A stretch of 64,000 nucleotides of DNA from JBIKWM01 sp044356305 (GTDB lineage Bacteria; Bacteroidota; Bacteroidia; UBA10329), in assembly GCA_044356305.1 (NCBI GenBank), contig JBIKWM010000012.1:1-64000 (forward strand), given 5' to 3'. The notes beneath the pieces are model-generated. The model was given only the letters and a program-made list of their open reading frames with translations, did no database searches and was not told the origin of the DNA. Of this stretch, positions 15,306-23,428 are shown piece by piece; within the stretch, counting starts at the first letter, position 1, and every line of letters begins with the position of its first letter. A program made the translations under genes and the position numbers.

Positions 15306-17819
15306 ATGGCCGATAAGCCTGCCCCAAAAAAGAAGGAAAGCCCAGCAAAGACCGATGAGCCGAAGGGCCCCGGTTTCTGGAAAGATGCGCGCACTCACAC
15401 TGTGGGCGGTCTGTTGCTCATCATTTTTTCGGTAGTGATCTTCCTCTCGTGCCTGAGCTACCTGATCAACGGATTTGCAGATCAGAGCGAACTGTACAAT
15501 GGTTGGGACAATCTGGGCCGCGACCTGTGGAGCGAGGAACAGCTTGTACAGAACTGGATGGGCTGGGCCGGAGCGGCCATAGGCCATGCATTGGTCTATT
15601 CGTCTTTCGGGCTCGCGGCATTTGTGTTCCCGTTCTTCCTTTTCAATCTTGGAGTGAGGGTCATGTTACGAGTGGCACTTGTACCTATGGGCAAGGCCAT
15701 ATGGCATTCGCTTTTCTTTCTCTATTTCACTCCGCTGGTAACGGGCACCATAGCCGGTGGCTCAACCCTGGCGGCCGGGGCTGCAGGCATAAGCATGAGT
15801 CGATGGGCGCAAAGTGTCATGGGCTATGTTGGCACTTGGCTGGCCATAGCAACCGTGTCCATGATATATTCTGTGATAGTGTTTGGTATCACAGGCGATA
15901 TGATAAAAGCCTTGATTCCCGAAGGAAAAAAGAAGGAGGAACCTGAAGAGGAGAACAGTAATGATGAAAAGATCGCTGCCGCTGCGGTGACAGCCGCCAC
16001 CTTGGGCAATGCCCCAGCACAGGATGCTGTGGCCGATCAGACCATCCGTACAAACGAGATTGACCTCACCCTGCTGCGTAATGGCAAAGGCGACATTGCC
16101 ATACCGCTGCAACCTGCGGTGACCGAAGAGCTTCCCATTACAGACAACTTCGGTAAGGAGGACAACGAGGATGGACCGCCTTGGGAGGAAGTGGACAACC
16201 CTGGCCGGACTGAAAGTGTGGAGGACGTGGAATTCACGGTGGTGGTGAAGGAAGAGAAAGTGGAGGCCGAACTCTTTGAGGAACCTGCAAAGGGATCTCT
16301 CGATACGCTTTATGACCCGACACTTGATCTGAGCAATTACAAGTATCCGCCCCTCGATATGCTGCGTGAACACGGTAGCAACGAGATAAGTGTGAACAAG
16401 GATGAGCTTGAGACAAACAAGAACAGAATTGTCCAGACGCTCAATAATTATGGCATCGACATAGATAAGATAAAGGCCACCATCGGTCCTACGGTCACAC
16501 TGTATGAGATAGTACCGGCACCGGGTGTGCGCATAAGCAAGATCAAGAACCTTGAGGACGACATAGCCCTGAGCCTTTCGGCCCTTGGAATTCGGATCAT
16601 TGCGCCCATACCGGGCAAGGGTACCATTGGTATAGAGGTGCCAAACCTAAACCCCGATGTGGTCAGCATGCGCACGGTGCTGGCATCGGACAAGTTCCAA
16701 CATGCCAAGATGGACCTGCCCATTGCCCTAGGTAAGACCATCAGCAACGAGACCTTTGTGACCGACCTGACCAAGATGCCGCACCTGCTCATGGCAGGCG
16801 CAACGGGCCAGGGCAAATCGGTGGGGCTCAACGCCATCCTTACATCCATCCTTTATAAGAAGCACCCCAGCCAGGTGAAACTGGTGCTGGTGGACCCGAA
16901 GAAGGTGGAACTCACCCTTTTCAGCAAGATAGAGCGGCACTTTTTGGCCAAATTGCCTGATGCTGATGAGGCCATCATCACCGACACGCAGAAGGTGGTA
17001 AACACCCTCAATTCGCTGTGCATTGAGATGGATACGCGCTATGAGCACCTCAAGGATGCCCAAGTACGTAACATAAAGGAATACAACGAGAAGTTCGTCA
17101 ACCGCAAGCTCAACCCTAAGGACGGGCACAAGTACCTGCCCTATATCGTAGTAGTGATTGATGAGTTCGCGGATCTGATCATGACCGCGGGCAAAGAAGT
17201 TGAGCTCCCCATAGCGCGTATTGCCCAGTTGGCAAGGGCCGTTGGCATCCACCTGATCATTGCCACGCAACGCCCATCGGTCAACATCATCACCGGTACG
17301 ATTAAAGCGAATTTCCCAGCACGTATAGCTTTCCGGGTGAGTGCAAAGGTGGATTCGCGCACCATTCTTGACTCGGGCGGGGCCGACCAGCTCATAGGTC
17401 GTGGCGACATGCTGTTGAGCACGGGCAACGACCTGATCAGGATTCAATGTGCTTTCATTGATACCCCTGAGGTGGATGAGATCACAGAGTTCATCGGAGC
17501 GCAACAGGGTTACCCCGATGCATTCATGCTGCCTGAGTACGTGCCGGAGGGTGGAAGTTCTGATGCCGAGGCATTTGACCCCAGCGAGCGCGATGCCATG
17601 TTCTCTGAGGCCGCTCACATTGTGGTGCAGCACCAGCAGGGCTCCGCCTCGCTATTGCAGCGAAGGCTCAAGTTGGGCTACAACCGTGCGGGTCGACTGA
17701 TAGACCAACTGGAGGCCGCTGGTATTATCGGTCCGTTTGAGGGCAGCAAGGCCCGGCAGGTCTTGTTTGCCGATGGTGCTGCCTTGGAACAATATTTGAG
17801 CAGCAAGGGCCTCGGATAA
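15306..17819 (+). CDS. ftsK: DNA translocase FtsK/SpoIIIE
   Basis: An 837-residue septal DNA pump. The N-terminal ~200 residues contain about four membrane helices (for example GGLLLIIFSVVIFLSCLSYL). An acidic linker (~205-340) leads to the motor: Walker A GATGQGKSVGLN near residue 500, Walker B VVVIDEFADLIM near 618, IATQRPSVNIITGTIKANFP, and LDSGGADQLIGRGDM. The C-terminal winged-helix gamma domain (QGSASLLQRRLKLGYNRAGR) recognises orienting sequences. It acts with the XerC/XerD recombinases to resolve chromosome dimers; an XerD-type recombinase is encoded at 49868. The LolA-like gene follows 22 bp later, the usual Bacteroidota order. Confidence 0.95.
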   Translation: MADKPAPKKKESPAKTDEPKGPGFWKDARTHTVGGLLLIIFSVVIFLSCLSYLINGFADQSELYNGWDNLGRDLWSEEQLVQNWMGWAGAAIGHALVYSSFGLAAFVFPFFLFNLGVRVMLRVALVPMGKAIWHSLFFLYFTPLVTGTIAGGSTLAAGAAGISMSRWAQSVMGYVGTWLAIATVSMIYSVIVFGITGDMIKALIPEGKKKEEPEEENSNDEKIAAAAVTAATLGNAPAQDAVADQTIRTNEIDLTLLRNGKGDIAIPLQPAVTEELPITDNFGKEDNEDGPPWEEVDNPGRTESVEDVEFTVVVKEEKVEAELFEEPAKGSLDTLYDPTLDLSNYKYPPLDMLREHGSNEISVNKDELETNKNRIVQTLNNYGIDIDKIKATIGPTVTLYEIVPAPGVRISKIKNLEDDIALSLSALGIRIIAPIPGKGTIGIEVPNLNPDVVSMRTVLASDKFQHAKMDLPIALGKTISNETFVTDLTKMPHLLMAGATGQGKSVGLNAILTSILYKKHPSQVKLVLVDPKKVELTLFSKIERHFLAKLPDADEAIITDTQKVVNTLNSLCIEMDTRYEHLKDAQVRNIKEYNEKFVNRKLNPKDGHKYLPYIVVVIDEFADLIMTAGKEVELPIARIAQLARAVGIHLIIATQRPSVNIITGTIKANFPARIAFRVSAKVDSRTILDSGGADQLIGRGDMLLSTGNDLIRIQCAFIDTPEVDEITEFIGAQQGYPDAFMLPEYVPEGGSSDAEAFDPSERDAMFSEAAHIVVQHQQGSASLLQRRLKLGYNRAGRLIDQLEAAGIIGPFEGSKARQVLFADGAALEQYLSSKGLG

Positions 17820-17841
17820 ATTTTTACCTACTCGCTACCCA

Positions 17842-18531
17842 ATGAAGGTATTCTCATTCCGCCTGTCGCTTTCATCTATTTGCATTGCGCTGTTTGCTCT
17901 GTTGATCTCCGTTGGTGCAACAGCACTTGCACAACCCGACCCCAAGGCAACACCCGTGCTGCAGAAGACTTCGGCCATGTACAAGGCCCTCAAGAGCGTT
18001 GAAGCGCAGTTCAGCTACACTTTGGAGAATCCGGCCGCTAAGGTGAAAGATACCCAGAGCGGTAGCCTGCTGCTTCATGGTAACAGATTCAGGCTTAACA
18101 TCATGGGCCAGGTGGTGCAGTCTGATGGCACTGCAGTGCACACTGTGATGGATGATGCCAAAGAGGTTCAGATAAAATCGATGGAGGATTTCAAAGCTGA
18201 GTCAGAGTTGGACCCCACCACCATTTTCACGGCATATGATAAGGGGTACAAGAGCAAGTACGTGGAAGAGGCCACCGTGAAGGGGAAGAAGGTGCATGTG
18301 ATCGATCTGTTTCCTGAGGATCCTGGCAAGAAGCCCTTCTCGCGGGTGCGCCTCACCATTGATGCCGCCAGTTCTCAGATCGTTTCAAGCCGCACCTTCA
18401 GCAAGGATGGGAGCACCTTTACCATTGAGGTGACCAAACAGACTCCAAATGCCACAGTAGCCACCGATGCCTTTAAGGTGGACCTGGCATCCATGCGCTC
18501 AAAGGGCTATGAGGTTGTGGACTTTAGGTGA
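17842..18531 (+). CDS. LolA-like outer-membrane lipoprotein carrier
   Basis: A 229-residue periplasmic protein with signal peptide (LSSICIALFALLISVGATALAQ). The mature domain has the LolA layout: amphipathic start KSVEAQFSYTLENPAAK, HGNRFRLNIMGQVVQSDG, DPTTIFTAYDKGYKSKY and VRLTIDAASSQIVSSRTF. Such proteins shuttle lipoproteins from LolCDE to the outer membrane in other bacteria; the Bacteroidota version is assumed similar. It lies in an apparent operon with ftsK. Confidence 0.85.
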   Translation: MKVFSFRLSLSSICIALFALLISVGATALAQPDPKATPVLQKTSAMYKALKSVEAQFSYTLENPAAKVKDTQSGSLLLHGNRFRLNIMGQVVQSDGTAVHTVMDDAKEVQIKSMEDFKAESELDPTTIFTAYDKGYKSKYVEEATVKGKKVHVIDLFPEDPGKKPFSRVRLTIDAASSQIVSSRTFSKDGSTFTIEVTKQTPNATVATDAFKVDLASMRSKGYEVVDFR

Positions 18532-18577
18532 ATTTCTTCGAATGCCGAACTGAAAAATATAATCGCTGACTGTTCTG

Positions 18578-19294
18578 TCACACTGAAAAGAACGACAGCG
18601 CAAACGCGGCCAAAATGGCGGCCATCTTGGCCGCATTGAACTTGTGGCCCTCGTCAGTCTCATATATAATGGTCGTGGCAATGTGCATGAACATGCCTAC
18701 AATCAGGGCCATCACGACCGCAAACACCGCGTGCTGTTCAGGTATGGCACCTTCCAACAATTGAGAGAACAGCCCGCCCAGTGGCGACATCAGGCAGAAT
18801 AACGATAGCACTGTCACGGCCCTGAGTCTATCGAACCCGATGCTTAGTAACATTCCTGTAAGTACGAATGCCACCGGTAGTTTATGGATAAGCACACCAA
18901 TTAGCAGACGCCCCAGTTCTTCGCCATGGTCGTGGCTGTGCCCGAACGGCATTCCCTCTAGAAATTCGTGCAGAGAAAGCCCGAGGAAAATGGACCAGGG
19001 CATGGGCTGTTTGTCATGGTCATGATGACGGTGCAGATGCACGTGACCATGTTCAAGGCCCCGGCTAAGTAGTTCGAGCAACATCTGCACCAGAAAACCG
19101 GCCACCACCCACACACCTGTCATTCGGCCCAGGCCCTCATAGCTGCTGGGCAGGATATGGAAGAATGACAGACCCAGGATATACGCCCCGCTAAACGAAA
19201 GAATTAGTTTGAGTTGGGCTTTGCCCATACGGAACGATAGTGCGGCCAGCCCACCTACAAATGGCACAATAAACAGGATGATCATATCGGTCAT
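18578..19294 (-). CDS. ZIP-family divalent metal transporter
   Basis: A 238-residue inner-membrane protein with about eight hydrophobic helices. A His-rich loop (HGHVHLHRHHDHDKQ) lies between helices 3 and 4. Helix 4 carries LGLSLHEFLEGMPFGHSHDHGEE and helix 5 GVLIHKLPVAFVL, the metal-binding motifs of zinc/iron (ZIP) permeases. It overlaps the preceding methyltransferase gene by 4 bp (ATGA), so the two are translationally coupled. Zn2+ is the likely substrate, but Fe2+ or Mn2+ cannot be excluded. Confidence 0.85.
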   Translation of the reverse strand: MTDMIILFIVPFVGGLAALSFRMGKAQLKLILSFSGAYILGLSFFHILPSSYEGLGRMTGVWVVAGFLVQMLLELLSRGLEHGHVHLHRHHDHDKQPMPWSIFLGLSLHEFLEGMPFGHSHDHGEELGRLLIGVLIHKLPVAFVLTGMLLSIGFDRLRAVTVLSLFCLMSPLGGLFSQLLEGAIPEQHAVFAVVMALIVGMFMHIATTIIYETDEGHKFNAAKMAAILAAFALSFFSV

Positions 19295-20037
19295 GATGCC
19301 GCTCTTTCAGATACGATGATGAAACGTGGGCTGACCAATGGGTCAAAGGCGCTGAGGTCATAATCACCGAAAATATGCCTTACTTCCAGTCTGGCTTCGA
19401 CATGATAACCGCACAGTTGTTCTGGGGTCAATGCATCCACTTCTTCCGTGAAATTCAGGGTCACTCCGCCATCTCTTACCTCAATGTTCTTGATGATAAC
19501 GCCTTTATTTAAACTGCGCTTAATATTGAACAATACACCTTCGCGCTCAATGGTTTCATTTTGAACTAACCGGGCAATGGCCAGATTGACGTTCATGAAA
19601 TCGAGCACAAAAAGGCCACCGACACGTAGCGAGTCGTGTACACCATGTAGCACTCTAAGGTCGTCATCGCTACTGTGGAAGTATCCGAAACTGGTAAATA
19701 GATTAACCACCAGATCGAAATGCTCGGACCAGAACAGCCCGCGCATGTCGTGCTCAAAAAAGTCGAGGCCGTCTGTGGCATGGCGTGCCGCCTCGGCAAT
19801 GGCCTCCTCGCTCTGGTCAATCCCGATCACTTTCATCCCCAAAGAGTGAAGCGTGCGAGAATGTCGGCCGCTCCCGCAGGCCAGGTCAAGCACATGTGCC
19901 CCACGCAATATCCCGATTTCCCTTATCAGATTTCCGATGAAATGGTCAGCCTCGTGTTGGTCGCGACCGCAGTACAACAGCTTGTAATAGCGCGATCCGA
20001 ACCACTCCGCATACCACGGATCGTTGCTGTTTTTCAT
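19291..20037 (-). CDS. Class I SAM-dependent methyltransferase
   Basis: A 248-residue methyltransferase with the SAM-binding motif VLDLACGSGRHSRTL (~54), the acidic loop KVIGIDQSEEAIAEA and post-motif DLVVNLFTSFGYF. The opening SNDPWYAEWFGSRYYKLLYC and the C-terminal beta region match a Bacteroidota methyltransferase family of unknown substrate. The start MKNSNDPWYAEWF was preferred over a 14-residue extension. It overlaps the ZIP transporter gene by 4 bp. Confidence 0.85.
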   Translation of the reverse strand: MKNSNDPWYAEWFGSRYYKLLYCGRDQHEADHFIGNLIREIGILRGAHVLDLACGSGRHSRTLHSLGMKVIGIDQSEEAIAEAARHATDGLDFFEHDMRGLFWSEHFDLVVNLFTSFGYFHSSDDDLRVLHGVHDSLRVGGLFVLDFMNVNLAIARLVQNETIEREGVLFNIKRSLNKGVIIKNIEVRDGGVTLNFTEEVDALTPEQLCGYHVEARLEVRHIFGDYDLSAFDPLVSPRFIIVSERAAS

Positions 20038-20131
20038 GAGGGGCGCGAATTTAGCAGGTGCTTGCCCCAAGGTACTCACTCAATTTTCTTTGATTGCGCC
20101 AAGTTGATGGCCTGAGATTTTCGACAAATGG

Positions 20132-20139
20132 TAACTTTG
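20132..20139 (+). promoter_or_regulatory. -7 box TAACTTTG upstream of siaB
   Basis: Exact TAnnTTTG match about 70 bp before the siaB start, implying a longer leader than for most genes here. Confidence 0.45.
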
Positions 20140-20209
20140 GCCGCGCCTGTTTGTATAAGGCTCGTTTTTCGCAATTTCGCACAGCGTACAGTTACCCGCC
20201 ACTGAGGAG

Positions 20210-20782
20210 ATGCAACGCATCATGAAAGAGTCGACAATCGACATCTACGACCTCTATAACAGGATGGAGAGCAATAACATCTTGCTCTCTTTCAAGGGTA
20301 ATATCACATCCGACCTGATGTCCAGCATTCTCCATATCATGGAGCTGCGCATGGACACCATGCAAGAGGATCCGAAGGTGAAGAAGAAGGTTTACAACGT
20401 GCTGGTGGAATGCCTCCAGAACCTGTATCACCATATTGATGATATCCCACAGCATCCCAACGGCAGCACCGACCGCTCTGCTATCATCCTTGTTGGATTG
20501 GGCCAGAACGGATACTCCATCACCACGGGTAATTACCTCCGCACTGATAGAGTGAGCGATTTCCGTGGCATGCTCGATGAGATTAACGGAATGGACACTG
20601 AGGCCCTCAAGGCTTTTTACAAGGAAGTGCTGAACAACGAGAAACGAAGTGAGAAAGGCGGTGGCGGCCTCGGCATGATAGACATTGCCCGCAAGACGGG
20701 CAAAAAGCTCAACTACAGTTTCCGCTCACTCAACGAGACACACTCTTTCTTCAGCCTCAACATTGAAGTAGACCAGCAATAA
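20210..20782 (+). CDS. siaB: SiaB-family protein kinase (DUF6272)
   Basis: A 190-residue GHKL-like kinase of the SiaB family. Features are NNILLSFKGNITSDLMSSIL, an N-box-like VLVECLQNLYHHIDDIPQ (~62-80), NGYSITTGNYL and the glycine-rich ATP-lid GGGGLGMIDIARKTGKKLNY. In Pseudomonas aeruginosa SiaB phosphorylates SiaC, opposed by the phosphatase SiaA, to control the cyclase SiaD. Here only the kinase and its substrate are adjacent. An internal Met at 20222 (MKESTIDIYDLY) is an alternative start. siaC begins 15 bp downstream. Confidence 0.88.
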   Translation: MQRIMKESTIDIYDLYNRMESNNILLSFKGNITSDLMSSILHIMELRMDTMQEDPKVKKKVYNVLVECLQNLYHHIDDIPQHPNGSTDRSAIILVGLGQNGYSITTGNYLRTDRVSDFRGMLDEINGMDTEALKAFYKEVLNNEKRSEKGGGGLGMIDIARKTGKKLNYSFRSLNETHSFFSLNIEVDQQ

Positions 20783-20797
20783 CCACGCATTCAGACC

Positions 20798-21169
20798 ATG
20801 AACATAGAAGGCACACCCAAAACCCCCACCGTCAGCTTCGACAACGACAAAGGGGTGCTAACACTGAAGGGGAGGTCTATCCCCGAGAACTCAATCGAGT
20901 TCTACCGCCCACTTGTTGAGTGGCTCGATAAGTATTCGGGTTCGCCACAGTCAAAGACCGTGATGAATATCCAACTGGAGTATTTCAACACCAGCAGTTC
21001 CAAGTGCCTGCTTGACCTGTTCAAAAAACTGGAGAACATGAGCAAGGCCGGCCGCGAGGTGGTGATTGAATGGCACTACGAAGAGGATGATGAAGACATG
21101 CTGGAGGCCGGAGAGGACTACCAGAGCATCATCAATGTGCCATTCAAGATGGTGCAGATTCAGGGCTGA
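20798..21169 (+). CDS. siaC: SiaC-family regulatory phosphoprotein (DUF1987)
   Basis: A 123-residue STAS-like protein. TPTVSFDNDKGVLTLKGRSI, IPENSIEFYRPLVEWLDKY and the loop EYFNTSSSKCLLDLFKKLE match SiaC/DUF1987. By alignment from memory, Thr65 in FNTSSSK corresponds to the Thr phosphorylated in Pseudomonas SiaC. The unphosphorylated form activates a partner enzyme in that system. No diguanylate cyclase gene is adjacent, so the Bacteroidota partner is unknown. It sits in an operon with siaB and is followed by a hairpin. Confidence 0.88.
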   Translation: MNIEGTPKTPTVSFDNDKGVLTLKGRSIPENSIEFYRPLVEWLDKYSGSPQSKTVMNIQLEYFNTSSSKCLLDLFKKLENMSKAGREVVIEWHYEEDDEDMLEAGEDYQSIINVPFKMVQIQG

Positions 21170-21194
21170 TATTCGGCCTGATGAAACGTTCGGA

Positions 21195-21225
21195 GCCTGC
21201 CCATTTCGGGCGGGCTTCGTGCTTT
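21195..21225 (+). terminator. Probable terminator after siaC
   Basis: GCCTGCCC and GGGCGGGC form a GC-rich stem (one wobble) with a 5-nt loop; the T-tract after it is weak. Confidence 0.5.
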
Positions 21226-21292
21226 ACGGCCGTTCCTGTTCCGTTTGAGTTTTGTTGGCCATGGTCCATTCCGCCATGCCGAACGGGGCCAC

Positions 21293-21300
21293 TACTTTCG
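21293..21300 (+). promoter_or_regulatory. -7 box TACTTTCG of the thioesterase-ketosynthase operon
   Basis: TACTTTCG ends 7 bp before the ATG at 21308, implying a very short leader. Confidence 0.5.
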
Positions 21301-21307
21301 CGGCCGC

Positions 21308-21733
21308 ATGACAAGGTTGGTGAGCACCGTCCCTTTCAGGGTACGATTCAGTGAGGTCGATTCACTGCGCATCGTGTGGCACGGCAACTACCTCAAGTAT
21401 TTCGAGGATGGCCGAGATGCCTTTGGCCATGAGTTCGGACTTGATTTCCTCGAGATTTTTGAGCGTTATGGACTGATAGCACCACTGATCAGCACCCGTC
21501 TGGAGTTCAAGTTTCCACTGAGATATGGCGATACAGGCCTTATCGAGACCGAGTACGAGAACTGTGCAGCCGCAAAGGTCATTTTCAATTATCGGATCTA
21601 TGATGCTGATAAGACCAGACTGATGGTGACCGGTCAGACTGTACAGGTTTACACGGATGCACGGGTCGGGTTGCAATTGAGCGTACCCGATTTCATGATG
21701 GAATGGAAGCGGAAGCATGGCATCATTTCCTGA
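21308..21733 (+). CDS. 4HBT-type acyl-CoA thioesterase
   Basis: A 141-residue hotdog-fold protein with PFRVRFSEVDSLRIVWHGNYLKYFEDGRDAFG. The catalytic Asp in EVDSLRIVWHGNY aligns with 4-hydroxybenzoyl-CoA thioesterases. It opens a three-gene unit with a ketosynthase and a ketosynthase-like protein, so it probably processes or proofreads acyl chains for that pathway, as thioesterases do in aryl-polyene or flexirubin-type clusters. Its last 17 bp overlap the ketosynthase gene. The start is set by the promoter box just upstream. Confidence 0.85.
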   Translation: MTRLVSTVPFRVRFSEVDSLRIVWHGNYLKYFEDGRDAFGHEFGLDFLEIFERYGLIAPLISTRLEFKFPLRYGDTGLIETEYENCAAAKVIFNYRIYDADKTRLMVTGQTVQVYTDARVGLQLSVPDFMMEWKRKHGIIS

Positions 21734-22850
21734 GGTTTTTCTTGGTGCCCCGGGTATGGTCACTCCGCTCGGTTCGGGTGCCGATATCAATATCCGTGCT
21801 GTTTCTGCTGGTCTATCAGGCATCACGCTCCAAACCGATGCTTTTGGACTGGGACAGGATGTTTACTGTGGCACGATCAAGGATGATTTGATCTCTTCAA
21901 AGGGTCAGGGTACGCGATTGGACCGTATGATCTATGAAGTGTGCCAACAGACAGAGGCAGGCCTAAAAGAGGGCCGTCTGCCGGAGGAAACACACGTAAT
22001 CATCTGCACAACTAAAGGCAACATTGATCTGATTGGCCCAGAAGCCCCAAACGGAGCTGAGCTGTGGCAGCTGGGCGCGCAGTTGCAGCGGAATCTGGGG
22101 AGGAAACTAAGATGCCATACCATAAGCCATGCATGTATTTCAGGTATCAACGGTATTATGCAAGGCGCCTTGCTGTTGCAGACTGGTCGAGCAAAACATG
22201 TTCTAGTTATTGGGGCTGATGCGTGCACCCGGTTCACGCTCAGTGGATTTCTGTGCCTGCAGGCTGTGAGTAAAGGAATATGTAGTCCCTATGATTCTCA
22301 ACGCGATGGCATCAATCTGGGCGAAGCGGCCGCATCGCTCTTCATGACTGTCAATCCCGGACTTATCAATGGTCACAGAGCCCGATACCTTGGTGGAGGC
22401 GCAGCCAACGATGCCAACCACATCAGTGGACCTAGCCGCACAGCGGAGGGCCTGGTGCGCAGCATAGATCGGGCATTTACTGAGGCAGGCCTGGGGCCAT
22501 CGGACATCTCTCTCATCTCTGCACACGGCACGGCCACAATTTTCAACGATGAGATGGAGAGCATCGCATTCAGCCGTACCGCCCTTTCTGCCGTACCTAC
22601 ACATAGTCTCAAACCATTTTTCGGTCACACGTTGGGCGCTGCCGGGGTGGTAGAGACCATTGTCAGTCTCGGTGCGTTCCAACAGGGAATCTGCCTCGGA
22701 AATATTCGACTGAACGAGCTGGGTGTCTCCGAACCGATGAATCTGCCCCAGGCAAATACTCCGGTCTCAGGTAATTTCATGTTGAAGACCGGATCTGGTT
22801 TCGGAGGTTGCAATGCGGCCATGATCATTGACAGACAACAAGGTGAATGA
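21717..22850 (+). CDS. Beta-ketoacyl synthase (FabF/KAS II-like)
   Basis: A 377-residue condensing enzyme with a full catalytic triad: Cys140 in SHACISGINGIMQG, His270 in SAHGTATIFNDEME and His304 in LKPFFGHTLGAAG. The Lys and C-terminal GSGFGGCNAAMII regions are present. At 377 residues it is shorter than housekeeping FabF. It overlaps the upstream thioesterase by 17 bp and the downstream ketosynthase-like gene by 4 bp (ATGA), so the three are coupled. This fits a dedicated secondary-lipid, aryl-polyene or resorcinol-type pathway rather than primary fatty-acid synthesis. No ACP, ketoreductase or dehydratase gene is adjacent. Confidence 0.85.
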   Translation: MASFPEVFLGAPGMVTPLGSGADINIRAVSAGLSGITLQTDAFGLGQDVYCGTIKDDLISSKGQGTRLDRMIYEVCQQTEAGLKEGRLPEETHVIICTTKGNIDLIGPEAPNGAELWQLGAQLQRNLGRKLRCHTISHACISGINGIMQGALLLQTGRAKHVLVIGADACTRFTLSGFLCLQAVSKGICSPYDSQRDGINLGEAAASLFMTVNPGLINGHRARYLGGGAANDANHISGPSRTAEGLVRSIDRAFTEAGLGPSDISLISAHGTATIFNDEMESIAFSRTALSAVPTHSLKPFFGHTLGAAGVVETIVSLGAFQQGICLGNIRLNELGVSEPMNLPQANTPVSGNFMLKTGSGFGGCNAAMIIDRQQGE

Positions 22851-23392
22851 GAGAATCAGCCCGATTGACCTTTAGAAATGGGACACTTCAGGTCAATGGC
22901 GCTATTGTGCCCATTGAGCGCAGTGATGGCAATGATATATGGCGCAACCTGTATTCCGCGGCCGGCCTCAATTACCCCAAGTACTTCAAGACGGACCGTC
23001 TGTGCCGGCTAAGTGTGGCCTGCACCGAACTGCTGCTCGAAAAGGGCCGAACCAAGGATCTGCTAAATGACCGTTGTGCTATTCTGTTGAGCAACAGCGC
23101 ATCAAGCCTCGATACTGATATGGCTTACCTACATGGTCTCGAGGCCTCGGGCATTGGTAGCCCAGCACAATTTGTGTATACACTGCCCAATGTGATGATC
23201 GGTGAACTGTGTATCCGCCACCGTATTTTCTCCCACACTGAGATGTACGTGATGGCCGTTCCCGATTTCGATATGCTCAGCGCTCAGGCTGCCTCTCTCG
23301 TCTCGGTCGGAGTGTGCGATGCGGCACTCATCGGTTGGGTCGATGTGCTGGGCGATAGGATGGAGGCCGAGTTGAGGTTTCTGACCTTGTAA
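22847..23392 (+). CDS. Ketosynthase-like protein lacking catalytic residues
   Basis: A 181-residue protein resembling the N-terminal half of a thiolase-fold ketosynthase (CAILLSNSASSLDTDMAYLHGL, QFVYTLPNVMIGELCIRHRI). The active-site Cys position in the NVMIGELCIRH region is not a nucleophile context, and no His motifs follow. It looks like a chain-length-factor or structural partner, as in type II aromatic polyketide and aryl-polyene systems, and overlaps the true ketosynthase by 4 bp. The function is inferred from this pairing only. Confidence 0.65.
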   Translation: MRESARLTFRNGTLQVNGAIVPIERSDGNDIWRNLYSAAGLNYPKYFKTDRLCRLSVACTELLLEKGRTKDLLNDRCAILLSNSASSLDTDMAYLHGLEASGIGSPAQFVYTLPNVMIGELCIRHRIFSHTEMYVMAVPDFDMLSAQAASLVSVGVCDAALIGWVDVLGDRMEAELRFLTL

Positions 23393-23428
23393 GCCAAACT
23401 GAGGCATTCGTTCAGAAACATCAACCTA

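Noticed and set aside
20798..21169. Reading SiaC as an anti-sigma-factor antagonist
   Set aside because: The fold may be STAS-like, but the DUF1987 motifs and the SiaB neighbour fit SiaC better; no sigma or anti-sigma gene is adjacent.
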